Positions 25,600-57,045 of a DNA stretch of 64,000 nucleotides are shown here, piece by piece. Every line of letters begins with the position of its first letter. The first letter of the stretch is position 1. Made by a program: the position numbers and the translations under genes. Source of the DNA: Balanoglossus misakiensis (taxonomy: Eukaryota; Hemichordata); contig CM082578.2 of NCBI GenBank assembly GCA_040954595.2, forward strand, positions 6,882,001 through 6,946,000. Reading direction: 5' to 3'. Under the pieces are notes generated by a model. The model worked only from the letters and a program-made list of their open reading frames with translations. It made no database searches and had not been told where the DNA came from.

Positions 25600-27180
25600 G
25601 AGTGGTGCTTTAACGGTTCGTAGATTTCAGAAATGGCTATTTTACCGTTCGTACCTTTCAGAAGTTGCGATTTTATCTTTCGAAGATTTTAGAAATGTCA
25701 TTTTTACCATTCGTAGACATTATAAATGGCGATTTTACTGTTCGTAGATTTCAAAATGGCGATTTTATCGTTCTTTGATTTCAAAACGGCGATAATACCT
25801 TTCGCGGCAGATTTCAGAAATGGCGATTATAACGTTTGTATAATCAAGAAGTGACGATTTTACCGTTGGTCAAAAAAGGCGATTTATCGCTCTTATATTT
25901 AAAACTAGCGTTTTTACCTTTCGTAGATTTCGGAAAAGGCGATTATACCGATCGCAGAATTCGGAAGTGGCGATTTTATCATTCGTAAATTTCATTAATG
26001 ACGATTTAACCGTTCGTAGATGTCAGACATGGCAATTTTACCATTTTTTCCGTGTATTTTAGTCTGAGAAATGCCGAATTTACCGTTCGTTGATTTCAGA
26101 AATGCCGATTTTACCGTTCGTAGATTTCAGACTTGGCGATTTTACTGTATTTTGTGGATTTTAGAAATGCCGATTTTACCGTTCGGAGATTACAGACGTG
26201 GCGATTTTACCGTTCGTAGATTTCAGACTTGGCGATTTTACTGTATTTTGTGGATTTCAGAAATGCCGATTTTACCGTTCGTAGATTTCAGACTTGGCGA
26301 TTTTACTGTATTTTGTGGATTTCAGAAAGGCCGATTTTACCGTTCGTAGATTTCAGAAGTGGCGATTTTACCGTTCGTGGATTTCAGAAATTCCGATTTT
26401 ATCGTTGGTTGAGAAATGCCGACTTTACCGTTCTTAGATTTCAGAAATGGCTATTTTACCGTTCGTAGATTTCAGACGTGGCGATTTTACCGTTTGTAGA
26501 TTTCAGAAGTGGCGATTTTACCGTTCGTGGATTTCAGAAATTCCGATTTTATCGTTGGTTGAAAAATGCCGATTTTACCGTTCTTAGATTTCAGAAATGG
26601 CTATTTTACCGTTCGTAGATTTCAGAAGCGGCGATTTTATCGTTCTTAGATTTCAGAACTCGCGATTGTTCAGACGTGGAAATTTTACTGTTTTTTCTCG
26701 TAGATTTTAGAAATGCCGATTTTACCGTTCGTAGATTTCAGACTTGGCGATTTTACTGTATTTTGTGGATTTCAGAAATGCCAATTTTACCGTTCGTAGA
26801 TTTCAGACTTGGCGATTTTACTGTATTTTGTGGATTTCAGAAGTGCCGATTTTACCGTTGATTGAGAAATGCCGATTTTACCGTTCGTAGTTTCAGACGT
26901 GGCGATTTTACTGTATTTTGTGGATTTCAGAAGTGCCGATTTTACCGTTCGCATAATTCAGAAGTGGCGATTTTACCGTTTGTGGATTTCAGAAATGCCG
27001 ATTCTACCGTTGATTGAGAAATGCCGATTTTACCGTTCTTAGATTTCAGAAATGGCTATTTTACCATTCGTAGATTTCAGACGTGTCAATTTTACTGTTT
27101 TTTCGTGGATTTCAGAAATGCCGATTTACCGTTCGTTATTTTGAAGCGGTGATTTTCACCGTTCATAGATTTCAGATGTG
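25600..27180. repeat. 31-bp minisatellite, about 50 diverged copies
   Basis: The basic unit is about 31 bp, GATTTCAGAAATGGC then GATTTTACCGTTCGTA, repeated head to tail with substitutions. Longer 34-bp variants carry CTGTATTTTGTG. From about 26070, pairs and triplets of variants recur in fixed order, so a higher-order repeat is superimposed. Edges at 25600-26000 are more degenerate. Because 31 is not a multiple of three, the open frames here (VDFRNADFTV and the like) are incidental. Confidence 0.9.
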
Positions 27181-27944
27181 GTAAATATTACTATATTTGT
27201 TCAGAGATGTTTCAAATGCACTTGTTAAACCCAAGGTATATACTAGTAACCATTCACTGTCGCTGTACGAAATAATTTGAAACGATTTGAGACAATTTTG
27301 GTCTCTCATTCAATAATTTGCGCGATAACCCCTAATTTGTTATTCTCAATAAAATAATTTGAAATTGCCTTGAGAAAGATTGAAATTGCCTTTGGAAAGA
27401 TATGAGACAAATTTTAAGACTTTGATTTCAGGGGAGCAAATAATTGAATGAGAAGGCGTGTCTGTTCTCTCGTTCAATTACTTGCACGATGACCCCTAAT
27501 TTTTTATTTTCAATTTAGTGAAAATAATCTGAAGTTGCCTTGAGATAAATGTAAGAGAGAGTTTTTGACAGGGATCGCTTTGCCTGCAAGTTTAAGTTAA
27601 TATGTGCTTTGAATCAAGACAATTGGTATACAATTAACAGAAGGTGTTTATAATAATTATCATTACTATATGTAAACGATGTATTTTTTCTGATTCTGTA
27701 AGAAATGTACAATTATTGACATCCTTGATAAATAATGTACCAAGTGGCGTATGAAAGTGAATTTTAACAAGATTATAGCTGTAGAAGGTTGCATTTTGGG
27801 AACACACTTTATCAATATCGTTTATTCCTATTGGCGTACCTCGCATGGTCTTGAAAAGCAGCAAAAACAGTAGCCATCCACGACACTAAAAAGACGAGGA
27901 ATCTGTTGTCAGCCGCCAGATGGAAACTAGAGTGTATTCCCCTC

Positions 27945-28320
27945 AAGGATGTACGTTCGTCAAAATTGAAAGTACTGTCATTTCTTTTAATTGTGGATTT
28001 TTGGATCATCCTGTGTATGTATAATGAAAATCCGTGATAAAATATAGGGGTCACCGCGCTTGTCTTTTGAAATACAGAGCCAAGTTTTGTCGAAAATAGA
28101 AGAAAACTGCTGACTCAGCATTTTTTCACCAATGGTTTGTCTATGGACAAATATTTTAACGAAATTTATCTCAAAACAGAGCGCGGTGACCACACGATTT
28201 TATTTGATCGATGAATTTATATTTACTGGACTGAGCTATGTGCAAAATTTCGTGAAAATGACAATAGTTGAAGTTTGTTTTCTAGCAATTATGAATGTAA
28301 TCCTATGGGGAAAAGAGGGG
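27945..28320. repeat. Dispersed repeat family A, copy 3
   Basis: The best-preserved long copy of the family also seen at 7768-8035 and 13800-14115. It includes ATGTACGTTCGTCAAAATTG, TGTATGTATAATGAAAATCC, AGCGCGGTGACC and the GAGCTATGTGCAAAAT extension. Confidence 0.65.
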
Positions 28321-31300
28321 TGCGCGCAGTTTTCCGGTTTATGTTCTGCGCGTCAGTGCCACTGTAATTTATTACCGTTTCTCTGCTACGTATCAGAGAT
28401 TTTGGAGATGGTTCAACTTTTGCCAGATGCCCCAGGGGAAGACCTCCAGGGCCGAAGTATTTGATGTGCCGACACATCTGGGCAACATTCTACTCTGCTC
28501 TTATAGTTTCGCTCACGTTCAGATCTCTCAGGAGATTGTTGAAAAAAGAAAACATCAAAAATATGTCTTTGTACTTGGAGGCAAAGTCTGATATTTGTTC
28601 GTTTGTCCTTTTTCATCTCCCTTCATATTATTGAAGAGAGATAAACGAAATATTGTACCATTTTACAATCTCTCTATACCATTTTCTGTTATAAGCCCAT
28701 TGTACGCTGACTGAAGGCTTTGAAAAGCAATAAACTACTATGTGTATCTACCCTTGGACTTTTTCAATGTGCTCTTTGACTTTGTTGTGTGCTGCTGAGA
28801 GTGGTAGACTAGGGTGCAACCTCGGTCATATAAACTGAAGAAGAAGAAGTTATGGTGTCCTTAAGGTCGATTCGAAGACCAGAGGAAAAATATCGCAGAT
28901 CAAAATTCCTCACAAGGGTCTGTTCTGTGTGTCGCATAGAAAACGCATTTCAAGTTAGTAGGCTTCCTTGGTATTTTTGAATGTCAAAGTGCTATAGCCT
29001 GCAGTGAGCGTACATCCTTAACGTATGATGCGAGTCGAACCGATCACCGCGAAAGTTTCCTACCAAGGGTGCCACCTCCCGCGAAACAGTAGCACTTTCT
29101 AGGGTGACCTTCAGTCACCAATATCAACATCCTTCGCCCTGGAGTGCCAGATCTCCCTTGAATGCGCATGAGCAAATGTGAAATTTCGAGACAAATGATT
29201 CTGGTCCCGCACTGTCCTATATACACCAGTGAAGAACTAGATCTACATCTTTCTATGGGCGTTGAGACATGCGAAAGAGTGTGTATTCTATTTCCCGTGT
29301 AACTTTTACACAAACACTGTCAGTGATGTGGTACGCGACATACTGCTGTCCTTTGGCAGCAAATAATATTCCGCGTTTCTATATGCTCTGTAGAGTCGCA
29401 AGAGATTTCTGAAAGACACCCTGCCCAATTAGGTTGTTTCCACGTGGGAATTACTATAAAGTTGTAAACAGAACTCGAGCTCGAGACATCCAGCATGTGG
29501 TCATGTTTCAGCAGATGAAACGGCAGACACAAAAATCACTTCAGTACATCTCAGAAAATCGGCGTAGGCCTAGTGGCGAAGCGAAATGTCAGAATCTTTG
29601 AAGTGATAAAGTGAAATGAAGTATTAATTATCTCCCCCGCCCCAAGGGTAAGGGAATCATTTTCGACCTTTAAAATTGGTAATGGGTTTCCAGCTCGAAG
29701 GGCGCTGTACAGTCGCCGCCGCTTAATTCGGTACGGGTACGCCATGTGTTTGGTCAACATGGGTCTCGCGGGGGCGCTATATATGGGGGCAATGAACTTT
29801 GAAGGCCCCGTCAACTAGTCCAGAAAGGCGATGCATTCCCTGGGTGTCGGGATCAATGACCACCCGCCCGCTGTCTCATGTGCATGTACTCAGTCAATCC
29901 TGGATGGCCCCCAGGAAGTGTGGGAAATTACACAGCTCATCCAAGCCCCAAGTGGGCCTTTACATGGGCTGAACAAAGCCTCGCGGGAGGCTTAAAAGTA
30001 CAAGTGATAGCGCGGATGTAATACACGCGAGAAGATGAAACGAAACAACCGTGCCTAAAATCTGTCAAGAATGTTTTGATATAAAAGCGTTAGTAACTGG
30101 AGCTCGCCGGAAACTAACCGACAGGACACTAAAATGATAACTGTTCCGCCAAATAGTTCGTTTCACTTGTTACGACACGCTGGCCGTTCAGCTCCAAAAC
30201 AGGGCAGTGAGCAAACAGACTTTAATACTGAATGGCTCGCTTTGGTGAACCAACCAGCGTAGCACGCAACAAAGACGGTCAACACACGTTATTTCCTTGC
30301 TTATGGAAACTTTGAATTACTACAACTAAACATTGGTAAATATAAAATGACTGTACACTGAGGAAAAAACACAATAAAATAAATGACTACCTTAAATGTG
30401 ACCAGGTGTGGGAAATGAAAAACTAAAGTCCAAGCTTCCGTAGCGCACGACGAACGCGACCAGCACCACGGCAGTCCCAACAGCGACGTTCAGTCCGAGT
30501 AGCGTTCTGGCACAATTCCCCGGTAGACGGCACGGCTTTCGGACGAATTCCCCATGAGGTAGCACGACTTCTGGGCGCGGTTTCCAGACCAGGACAGCAT
30601 GAAATACAGCACAGCTTCTGGGCGCGGTTTCCAGACCAGGGCAGCATGAAATAAGGCACAGCTTCCAAGCCGGCGAGGAACAGAACAGCTCACACGGGCA
30701 AGTCCAAATTAGTAGCTACGCCGCAACACAACGTGCGGGCTTTTTATATGGGGAAAATAATGAATGCACCACACCTGGTCACGCAAAATTCAAATTACGA
30801 AAGTAAGCGAAAACACACCTGGTCACAAAACAACAGCAAACTTCTCATACGTAACACATTTGTATTATCAGTGTATTGATGATTGAGTTGCAATTCAAAG
30901 TCAATGAAGAAGCCAATGCTGTTTTTCACGGATAGCATAAGCTTATTCTCAAATTTATGCCTAAGTACAACAGTATACACTATTGCTAAGTGCATGTGGA
31001 TAATCAAATAAAACTTACAGAAAACGAGAAGAAATTTGTATAGGGGTAATGGAAAGAGAAAAATGATAATTGAAGAGAGGAGCTAATTTGCCGGTTAATT
31101 GGCAATCCATGGTGCTATATTGAAGACCAAAAAGTGGTGTTACAGTTGATACGACATGACTGGGGAAATGACTGCGAGAGGTACCGGTATATTGTCTGGG
31201 ATCTGACAGAGTAGAGGCTATAGTTTGAAGTGCTCGTATATAAACTCAGTTGTTGCACTGCTGACGATTCTACGATCTGCCACGATCTACATGTCTTATA

Positions 31301-32109
31301 TGTACATTTTTGAGCCATTAACTTTCATCTTCTATGCTTCTTATCACTGACCTATATCATCGGTTTATGTAATCCTGAATCGGACAGTTAGATGTCCTCT
31401 CGTTTCAAAAATCTGAATGATAGTAAGATGTGATTTTCAGAGTCTGTAACAGTGGTTAAGTGCCATGGTTGGCAAGATCGATGAAAGGGGCATACACGAA
31501 CACGAATAGAAGAAAATTAATCTTGATAACGGCAGTCTTTGAGATATTTTGAACAATTTCGAAGATTGAGACTGTGGGTAATTTTTATCCAGAGGCGAGA
31601 AAGGTTGATTTCCTTTTTTTTTTAAATTGATTTCAGCACCTGCTTTTCTCACTTCCCGATTTTCAGAATTTTTAACAGGCCCTATATTCAGTAAAGAGAA
31701 AAGCAGGTGTGATGTGCTGGCGAAATAATGATCTCCCACTGGGTTCATCATTTCTGCAAATTGAAATCTTTGTGCCCGAGGGCCTCACTGGTGTATGTGC
31801 ATGTGCGTCCAACTGATCAACAAGACCGAAGAAAATTAAAAGAAACCATTTTGGGGCGTCATGTACGCATGGGCGGGCGGGCGGAAATCGTGTGTTTCAA
31901 GTTCAATTATCTGCACCGGTGAAGGGCGTCGAAACTGTGCGCGCTGCTGTCTCGATTCACAAGAACAAGTTTCAGCGTAAACACGTCCCTGTGGCGCTCA
32001 TTTCAAAGCATAGGATTATCGCCACTGTTTGACACGGGTTCACAACTTGTACCACAGCGGGCGCTCCCTACGTTCTTTTATCGTGTGTTTGTTTGTTGTT
32101 ATTGATTGG
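28321..32109. other. Non-coding stretch
   Basis: No gene is supported. A 47-bp tandem duplication (CTTCTGGGCGCGGTTTCC, at 30568 and 30615) makes a spurious repetitive open frame on the minus strand. A short GC-rich block near 29980 contains GCCTCGCGGGAGGC. Other open frames of up to 110 codons have no recognisable domain. Confidence 0.45.
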
Positions 32110-32326
32110 CATAATAAACAAATAAATATTATGTATTAATAAATATGCTTTGTTTGTTTGTTGACATGTTAGGGTTAGGGTATATTCAACGGTCAGGGTT
32201 AGTGTTGGCATTTTTTCGATCCACAAAAAGAGCCATGGATCGAAAAAATCTCAACACTAACCCTGACCGTTGAATTAACATAACATGTCAACAAACAAAC
32301 GTGACCATATTTATTTGTTTATTATG
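32110..32326. mobile_element. Foldback element with TTAGGG-like arms
   Basis: The sequence folds on itself around a roughly 12-nt centre at 32226-32237. The inner arms (CAGGGTTAGTGTTG..TTTTTTCGATCCA) are nearly perfect. The outer arms contain TTGTTTGTTTGTTGACATGT and CATAATAAACAAATAAATAT, with an insertion in the left arm. The left arm also carries TTAGGGTTAGGG. Part of the arm recurs at 22009-22080, so this is a dispersed element and not a one-off palindrome. Confidence 0.75.
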
Positions 32327-32679
32327 TATTTACTAGACATGTTTCCATAGCAATGGAATTTAGGCCCAATTGTTGTTATTCACTTAATTTTATTCAGGTA
32401 CAAGTTAACATACAATAGACAGAATACATAATGAACTGTGGTTTTAGGCCTATATGGGCCGTTATCCAGAACAACAACCAAAATTCTGTGGTGAAGGAAT
32501 GTTGATCAAATTCTGATAAAACGACCGAAATGCACAAACACGACTTCTTTGTAACGTTTACTGTTAGGCTATTGAGATTCGGGCTTTCCTCTTCAAATAA
32601 GGTAAACTCTCGAAAGTGAAAGATACACGACAAAATATTGATAACGATAAAAATCTAAATTTGGACAATATATACTAGT

Positions 32680-33010
32680 ATATATACACTACAAATACAC
32701 ATTTTACAGGTATATATACACTACAGGTAAATACACTACAAGTGCACACTACAAGTATACAAGTTTAGTCTCCTGATGAGTGAGTCCAGTGACTCACGAA
32801 ACAGCGCTGGAGAGATTATACCGGCTTTCGTTTCTCCAGCTACCCTAACTTTATACTACAAGTATACATGTACCGGTATACAGTATACACTACAGGTACA
32901 CACACTACAATTACATACACAAGCATATACATGTACATACACGACAAGAACATACACTACAAGTACACAAACTACAAGTATATACAGTATACACTACAAG
33001 TACATACACA
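32680..33010. repeat. ACACTACAAGTA-type tandem repeat
   Basis: Irregular tandem copies of ACACTACAAGTAYA, mixed with TACATACAC variants, run through this block. They are interrupted at about 32765-32860 by a unique segment holding the hammerhead-like motif. It lies just beyond the 3' end of GPCR gene 2. Confidence 0.75.
32765..32860 (+). ncRNA. Hammerhead-ribozyme-like motif
   Basis: CTGATGA (32773-32779) is followed by a perfect 7-bp stem, GTGAGTC and GACTCAC, with a CAGT tetraloop (32780-32797), then GAAA (32798-32801). These are the catalytic core, stem II and GAAA element of a hammerhead ribozyme, in the right order. After the core come the palindrome CAGCGCTG and a possible outer stem (GCTGGAGA with TCTCCAGC). 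I could not place a standard NUH cleavage site with a complete stem I and stem III, so activity is unproven. Such motifs are known in Penelope-like retroelements and in small retrozyme-type repeats, which would suit the tandem-repeat setting. Confidence 0.45.
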
Positions 33011-33113
33011 AAATACATGACACAGAAAACCTACAGAAAATAGGCCTTTCCTAGCACAGCACCCACTTTTCTTGGATATGCCGTGGCGTCAGGTGTAGAC
33101 CTAAACGCAATAA

Positions 33114-36111
<2,998 letters not shown>

Positions 36112-38062
36112 TCTGCAAAATAAAGGAAAATGAATGAGACCCCCATAACGAAAAATTCACAAGTCAACTGAACAATACGAGATTAGCAAAAAGAATTGAC
36201 AAAAAGAACTATGTAGTCACCCTCCTTAATTTTATTTGAGAAAATTATGTGGACGTAAAATTATAATTTTCTTCATTAGCAGACACAATTTGACTGTTTG
36301 TTTTTTTTGCCAAAATCTTTCCTATCTTTGTAGTTCTTTTTCCTTACTTTTCCCCTTTGTCATGTCAATTTTAATTTTTTGAAATGCTCAATAAAAATAT
36401 GTTTTAAAAAAATACGATGCTTACTAGTAGTAATTATGATGACTTACCAGATATTCTTGATCACTGCGTCAGATGCGGCTCGTTTTTTCGAAGAGAAAGC
36501 GAGAGCGTGGTGGTAGCCAGAAACCAACGGGAATAATGAACACTGCGCTGTTTGGTGTTGGAACTACAACATTCTGTTGCTTCATGCGAAACACAGCGAC
36601 ACCTACTCCACATATTTCACACATCTTAGCCTTGACGAATAAAAGTATGTTCTTACACCTTTTTAAGATCAAACGCATTGAAGTATGTATCTAATTGCAT
36701 GGATAGGCAGAAATTATCCTTTGTCGGTAAAGGTATAGGAATCGCTTTGAGAATGCGAAAATAAAGATTTAAGTTTCCCGTGTACACTACTATTAATAAA
36801 TTCAATTTACAATGAACACAATAATATTAAAGTTGAAAATGTGAGCTTGAAGTATATTTGAGGGTGTAAATATAACTTGTACTTGAATTTTGAGTCACAC
36901 GCAATGCATTGTGGGGGCGGCAAGAGACTGCACGATTGATGTTCAGTGAGAAAGGCGGTAAAGATCATTTTTTTAATGGCGGTGGTGATAACTCAATGAC
37001 ACTACACTTCAGGTCTAGATAAATCGTGCTGCCGGCAAAGTCGCATCAGTTATAAGTGGCAAATTCAAGTTGGATTAGAATTGTGAGAAATTTTCAATAT
37101 AACATAAGAGTTTCACACCTCACAGGTAGAATTTCTGGCGTCTTTGTTCGGTGTTGAGGTTTTTATCGCATACCAATATATTTACTGTAATTGATAAAAC
37201 CGTCAATAGCACCTGATTTTTAAAAAAAAATGCAAAATCGTTATAAAAAATAAACTAGGAAAATGTTGCAAAGTCAACACAAAATCATGATAATGTGAGC
37301 AGATTATCGCAAAAATAATAAATTGTGGTAAGCAAGGAGGTAGGTGGGCGACTCCATATTCGCACGCGACATCGCATTTTCCTTGAACTTTGTACCCGAG
37401 AAACACAGTTCATTTACCTGTGTGTTTGTTTGTTTGTTTAATTTGCCCGTTTATCCAATGGAGTTTATCCGAATAGTTTGCGTGAACCCGGGACCGGAGT
37501 ACGTCTCGCCGGCCTGCAGGGTTTCTGCACGCATGCTGTCACAGTAACCTCGTTATCTGTGGTCCAAGAGTTTGGAATGTAATTATATGGTCCCAGAAGA
37601 GTCCTTTCAGCTGGAAAATCTAAATGAACGAGGGGGGGGGAGACAGACAGACAGAGAGACAGGCAGATAGACTAGAGAGAGAGACATAGAGAGAGAGGGG
37701 CAGAGAGACAGAAACAGACAGAAAGAGAGAGATGGGGAGAGAGAGAGGGGAGAGTGAGAGAGACAGACACACACACAGAGAGAGATGGGAAGAGAGAGAG
37801 AGAAGGGGAGGGAGGGAGAGAGAGGGGGGGAGTGTGTTATTATAGAAAGGAACTGAATTGAAATGCTTCAATTGATCAGGAGAACGCGCGTGATGCCCCG
37901 TAGCAAGCTTGCGTTTGACCTTTGTCCAAGTGAACCATATTAAAAGTTGAACAGTTGAAGTTTGTTGACAATAATATTTAAAACAAACGGTGAACTGGTA
38001 GTACGAATGTTGTGAGTCTTCATAGTTGCTCGATTAGTGATTATTCTAACGGAAACAGCATC
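36112..38062. other. Divergent intergenic region between GPCR 2 and zinc-finger gene
   Basis: The two flanking genes start head to head across this 1.95 kb, so it should contain both promoters and any 5'UTR exons. I see no clear TATA box or initiator. Between 37628 and 37832 lies a GA-rich purine tract. No coding exon is supported. Confidence 0.5.
37628..37832. repeat. GA-rich purine tract
   Basis: About 200 bp of AGAGAG, GACAGACAG and GGGAGAG with few pyrimidines. It is low-complexity sequence, in the putative promoter region of the downstream zinc-finger gene. Confidence 0.9.
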
Positions 38063-42210
<4,148 letters not shown>

Positions 42211-43413
42211 AGGCGCGCCCCAGAGCGACCTTTTGGCCACTGTTGTATGAAAAGTCGATCATGATTACTTTTAATAAATTCGAATTACAGTCCAAATGAT
42301 GTTTGTCCTTCCTGGTCAAGAGGAAAATGACGAATCTGTGTAATATATCATTATTAAAAAATATTCACTAACACATAGATACTATACCAGGGCATTTCAT
42401 ACGCCGTTTATCGTGCAATACAATTATTCAGGCTGTGAATCCGCCTATTCAAATGCAGACTCGTTTTTATGTCTGTATTTCGACTTCCTGGTTCATGAAC
42501 TCAATACAGAAGAAATTACTTTCTATAGGCCTAAAGACTACATCTTTGTTTCTATGTCCATATGTATTATACGGTGTAGGATTGACCGTCAGTCAGGTAT
42601 GTGCTCAATTGCAATGCCTCGGTTTATTCTGCGACGTGATTATGATCACTTTTGCTAAGTAACGATCATTTGTGTTAATCAGTCAGTTTTACAGATACTC
42701 TCCTTCCTTCAGTTTTGGTGGTCAGAGAAGAGCAATTTTTGTGTATCGAACGCGCCGCCATGGTTAACAAGTAAAATGGCATTTTGACAGTCCAAACTAT
42801 AAAGTTTGACGTCCAACTCTGATAATGTTTATATCAATATATTTGTAATGTCATGCGTACTCCATAACACATACTCCTGGTGCTGATTTTCAATGCCGTG
42901 TACACATTTCACGAATGGCAACAATACAATCCTCTGTATTTATAGGCAAAGCATATCGACCAGTTACTAGTGTTGTGACCTTCAATTCACCATCTATTCA
43001 GGTAGGCTACCTTTCTTCGCGTAGACTCTTTTATGGTTCATCAAACACTACTCATTGTGTGAAGTGAGAATCTTATGGTTGTTTGGTTTCTGGCGACACA
43101 TTTAAGGAGTGAGCTTAAGGAAATCGGGGGAGGGGGGCGAACCCCAACAAGTGAAACAATCTCACGTTGGGCCCAATAATACATGTATGTCTTCCATGAT
43201 GCCACTTCTTTAAAATAAGTATTCATGATAATTGAGTATCTTGGCTATTTTTCAACCAGTTTTAGCACTTTTTTACACCGGTATCGATCATTTTTTTATA
43301 TCTACAAATAGAACAAAATCTGTGTCCGTATTGATCAATAGTATACTTTTCAGGATCGTTTTTTCCTTTACTAACAAATTTATTTTTGTTTTGTATTAAG
43401 GATTAGAAGTACC
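42211..43413. other. Intergenic region, 3' of zinc-finger gene
   Basis: Holds the zinc-finger 3'UTR with AATAAA at 42273-42278, then non-coding sequence up to the signal-peptide exon of the CCP/FN3 receptor. No further exon is recognised. Confidence 0.5.
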
Positions 43414-55035
<11,622 letters not shown>

Positions 55036-55118
55036 GTGAAATATGAGACATGAAACAGATGAAGCTGAAATCGTGATTTCCAAGAATGTTGCTTGATAAA
55101 TTTACGATATTCATGAAA

Positions 55119-55124
55119 AATAAA
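55119..55124 (+). promoter_or_regulatory. Poly(A) signal of CCP/FN3 receptor
   Basis: AATAAA occurs 84 bp after the stop codon of the receptor gene. Canonical signal sequence, not experimentally placed. Confidence 0.55.
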
Positions 55125-57035
55125 GATGACATCATGCGATAGAATTGCGCCAAATTCGGTGAAATTGCAAAATATCATGTTTCCAATGAACCTTTTTTTT
55201 GCATTATTTCACATTTTTTTACAAGTGGGGCATATATCCAGACTTAATGTATCTATAGTATGTTCTTGAAAAACTGATGCATATATTCACAGACTGTGGT
55301 ATATTTCAAATCGACACACATATTTTTAATTAAAAAATATATGGGTGTCTTACATCGAACCTTACCTTAAGTTGGGTAATTTAGTACAGTATTAGTTCCT
55401 TTCAATACCATATAATTAGGATTCCTTCAAAAATTTAAGGTACTACAATTGGACATACAATTTTTTAAATAAGAATATGCTACTATATTCCAACTTATAT
55501 TTACATCTATGCCATTTGATATCTTAGTATCTCATGAATTGCTATTTCTAAAAAAATGTACTTGCATTTTATATACATGTACTACGTACAATACAGATAC
55601 TACATAACAGAAAGACCACAAAATACTGTGGCACGCCTATTTATCCATTGTTAATATCTTGACAACACATAACATGTGGTACACGCAAAATGTTATGTTT
55701 GACAGACTTATTTTTGAATTGTTTGGGGCGCGATATTTGTGTAAATAATGCATTAAAATGTAAACATCTGTATTTTATAACACATGTACGTTCTAGAAAA
55801 CACAGTTGGTAACAGATGATTTCCCACTCATATTAACGAAATCTCGCGAGACTTGGTTAATTACCGTAGTTGATAGCCAAGTGATGCAAGTCAAGCTTTG
55901 TGTGAAATTAGAATAGGTGCAGGGTTTAACAAAAATTCTAACTTTTGCGCTGTTTGACACAGTGAGCCATGTGTTGTTTGTTCTGTGTCATGTGAGAAAG
56001 TCATCCCATACAAATTGCCTTGGCACATTAGATCTCGCAGAGTCAATATTTACCATGTTATAATATTAATAAAGTTTAAATAAATAAAAAAATAAAGTAA
56101 AGTATACTATGTTAGTGAACTTGTGGATATTTTCCATTTTGCTTGACTATATTGAAACAATACGTTTCAATTCTTGGAACAAGTGCTGTGATATTGTCAA
56201 TAGCGATAGATGCTCCAGGCGAACATGTGGTGTATTGACCTATGTGAAGCTACAAAGCACAATTCTTGAAAACCTTGTTTCTGCACATACTACTAGCTAC
56301 AGAATGTTGTGATAATGGGTGTACACGCACCCGTAACGCCATCAGCGACAGAACTATGAATATCTACATATGGATATTTGGACAGATCAGTCGCGACCGC
56401 ACAGAAAGTCTACGCCAAGTGAGGGCGTCATTCTCAGCAATGGTGGAAGTGGAAAATGGAGAAGAATGAATGAACTTGCCGAGTCAGCGCTGATTCAGCC
56501 TACCAAACTCACAAACATCCATGTTTGTAGATTGCAAGTGCTAATCACAAGAGAACACCTGTATAGATAGCACGTAACCGACTTTGGTAAGTAGTGGATA
56601 GCGAAATCGCCAAAATCATGGTAACTTTTCCACTGCCAGAATTGTTTACAACAAAACCATGTCTCTCTCTGTCTCTCTGTATCTACCGAGTATCGCCAAG
56701 AGCAAGACTGGTCAGTTCATCATCGGAGTATCATCTTTCATTTCAAGTGTTGTTTCTCATGCATTCTGTTTCCTAGTTTGTTTGTGCATGTGGTTTGTTG
56801 TTGTTGTGGGGTCTGTTAAATCAGTGATTAACTTTTAGAAATTTGAAAATTTCTTGTGAATTAAAAAGTGATTTTAAATGCTGTCAACACCGGTGATAAA
56901 GCTGACAATTCCCCCAACAACCCAAACTGTAAAAATTAGCAGTTATAAACTTTCTCAGTTCAATATAGTTTGCCAAATCTCCTCCGTTCATGTGTGCTTG
57001 CGGTCTCCACATTATTATCTTTCTGTTGTTTTCAG
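55125..57035. other. Intergenic region upstream of NEIL2
   Basis: AT-rich non-coding sequence. A splice acceptor (TTGTTTTCAG) ends at 57035, so a 5'UTR exon of NEIL2 probably lies somewhere in this interval, but I cannot locate it. A dispersed repeat lies at about 55963-56098. Confidence 0.5.
55963..56098. repeat. Interspersed repeat shared with RBM17 intron
   Basis: GCCATGTGTTGTTTGTTCTG and following blocks (a TGTGAGAA segment, a CATACAAA segment, AGATCTCGCAG) match 61320-61410 in the same orientation. An A-rich tail with AATAAAGTTTAAATAA follows this copy, which suggests a retroposed element. Confidence 0.55.
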
Positions 57036-57045
57036 TCAAGTAGAC

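Noticed and set aside
26071-26861. Repetitive frames with VDFRNADFTV motifs
   Set aside because: They come from the 31-bp minisatellite, whose period is not a multiple of three; frames close and reopen by chance.
56878-57045. Upstream ATG extending NEIL2 by 56 codons
   Set aside because: An acceptor ends at 57035, and Fpg/Nei enzymes need Pro2 at the mature N-terminus, so an extended start would abolish catalysis.
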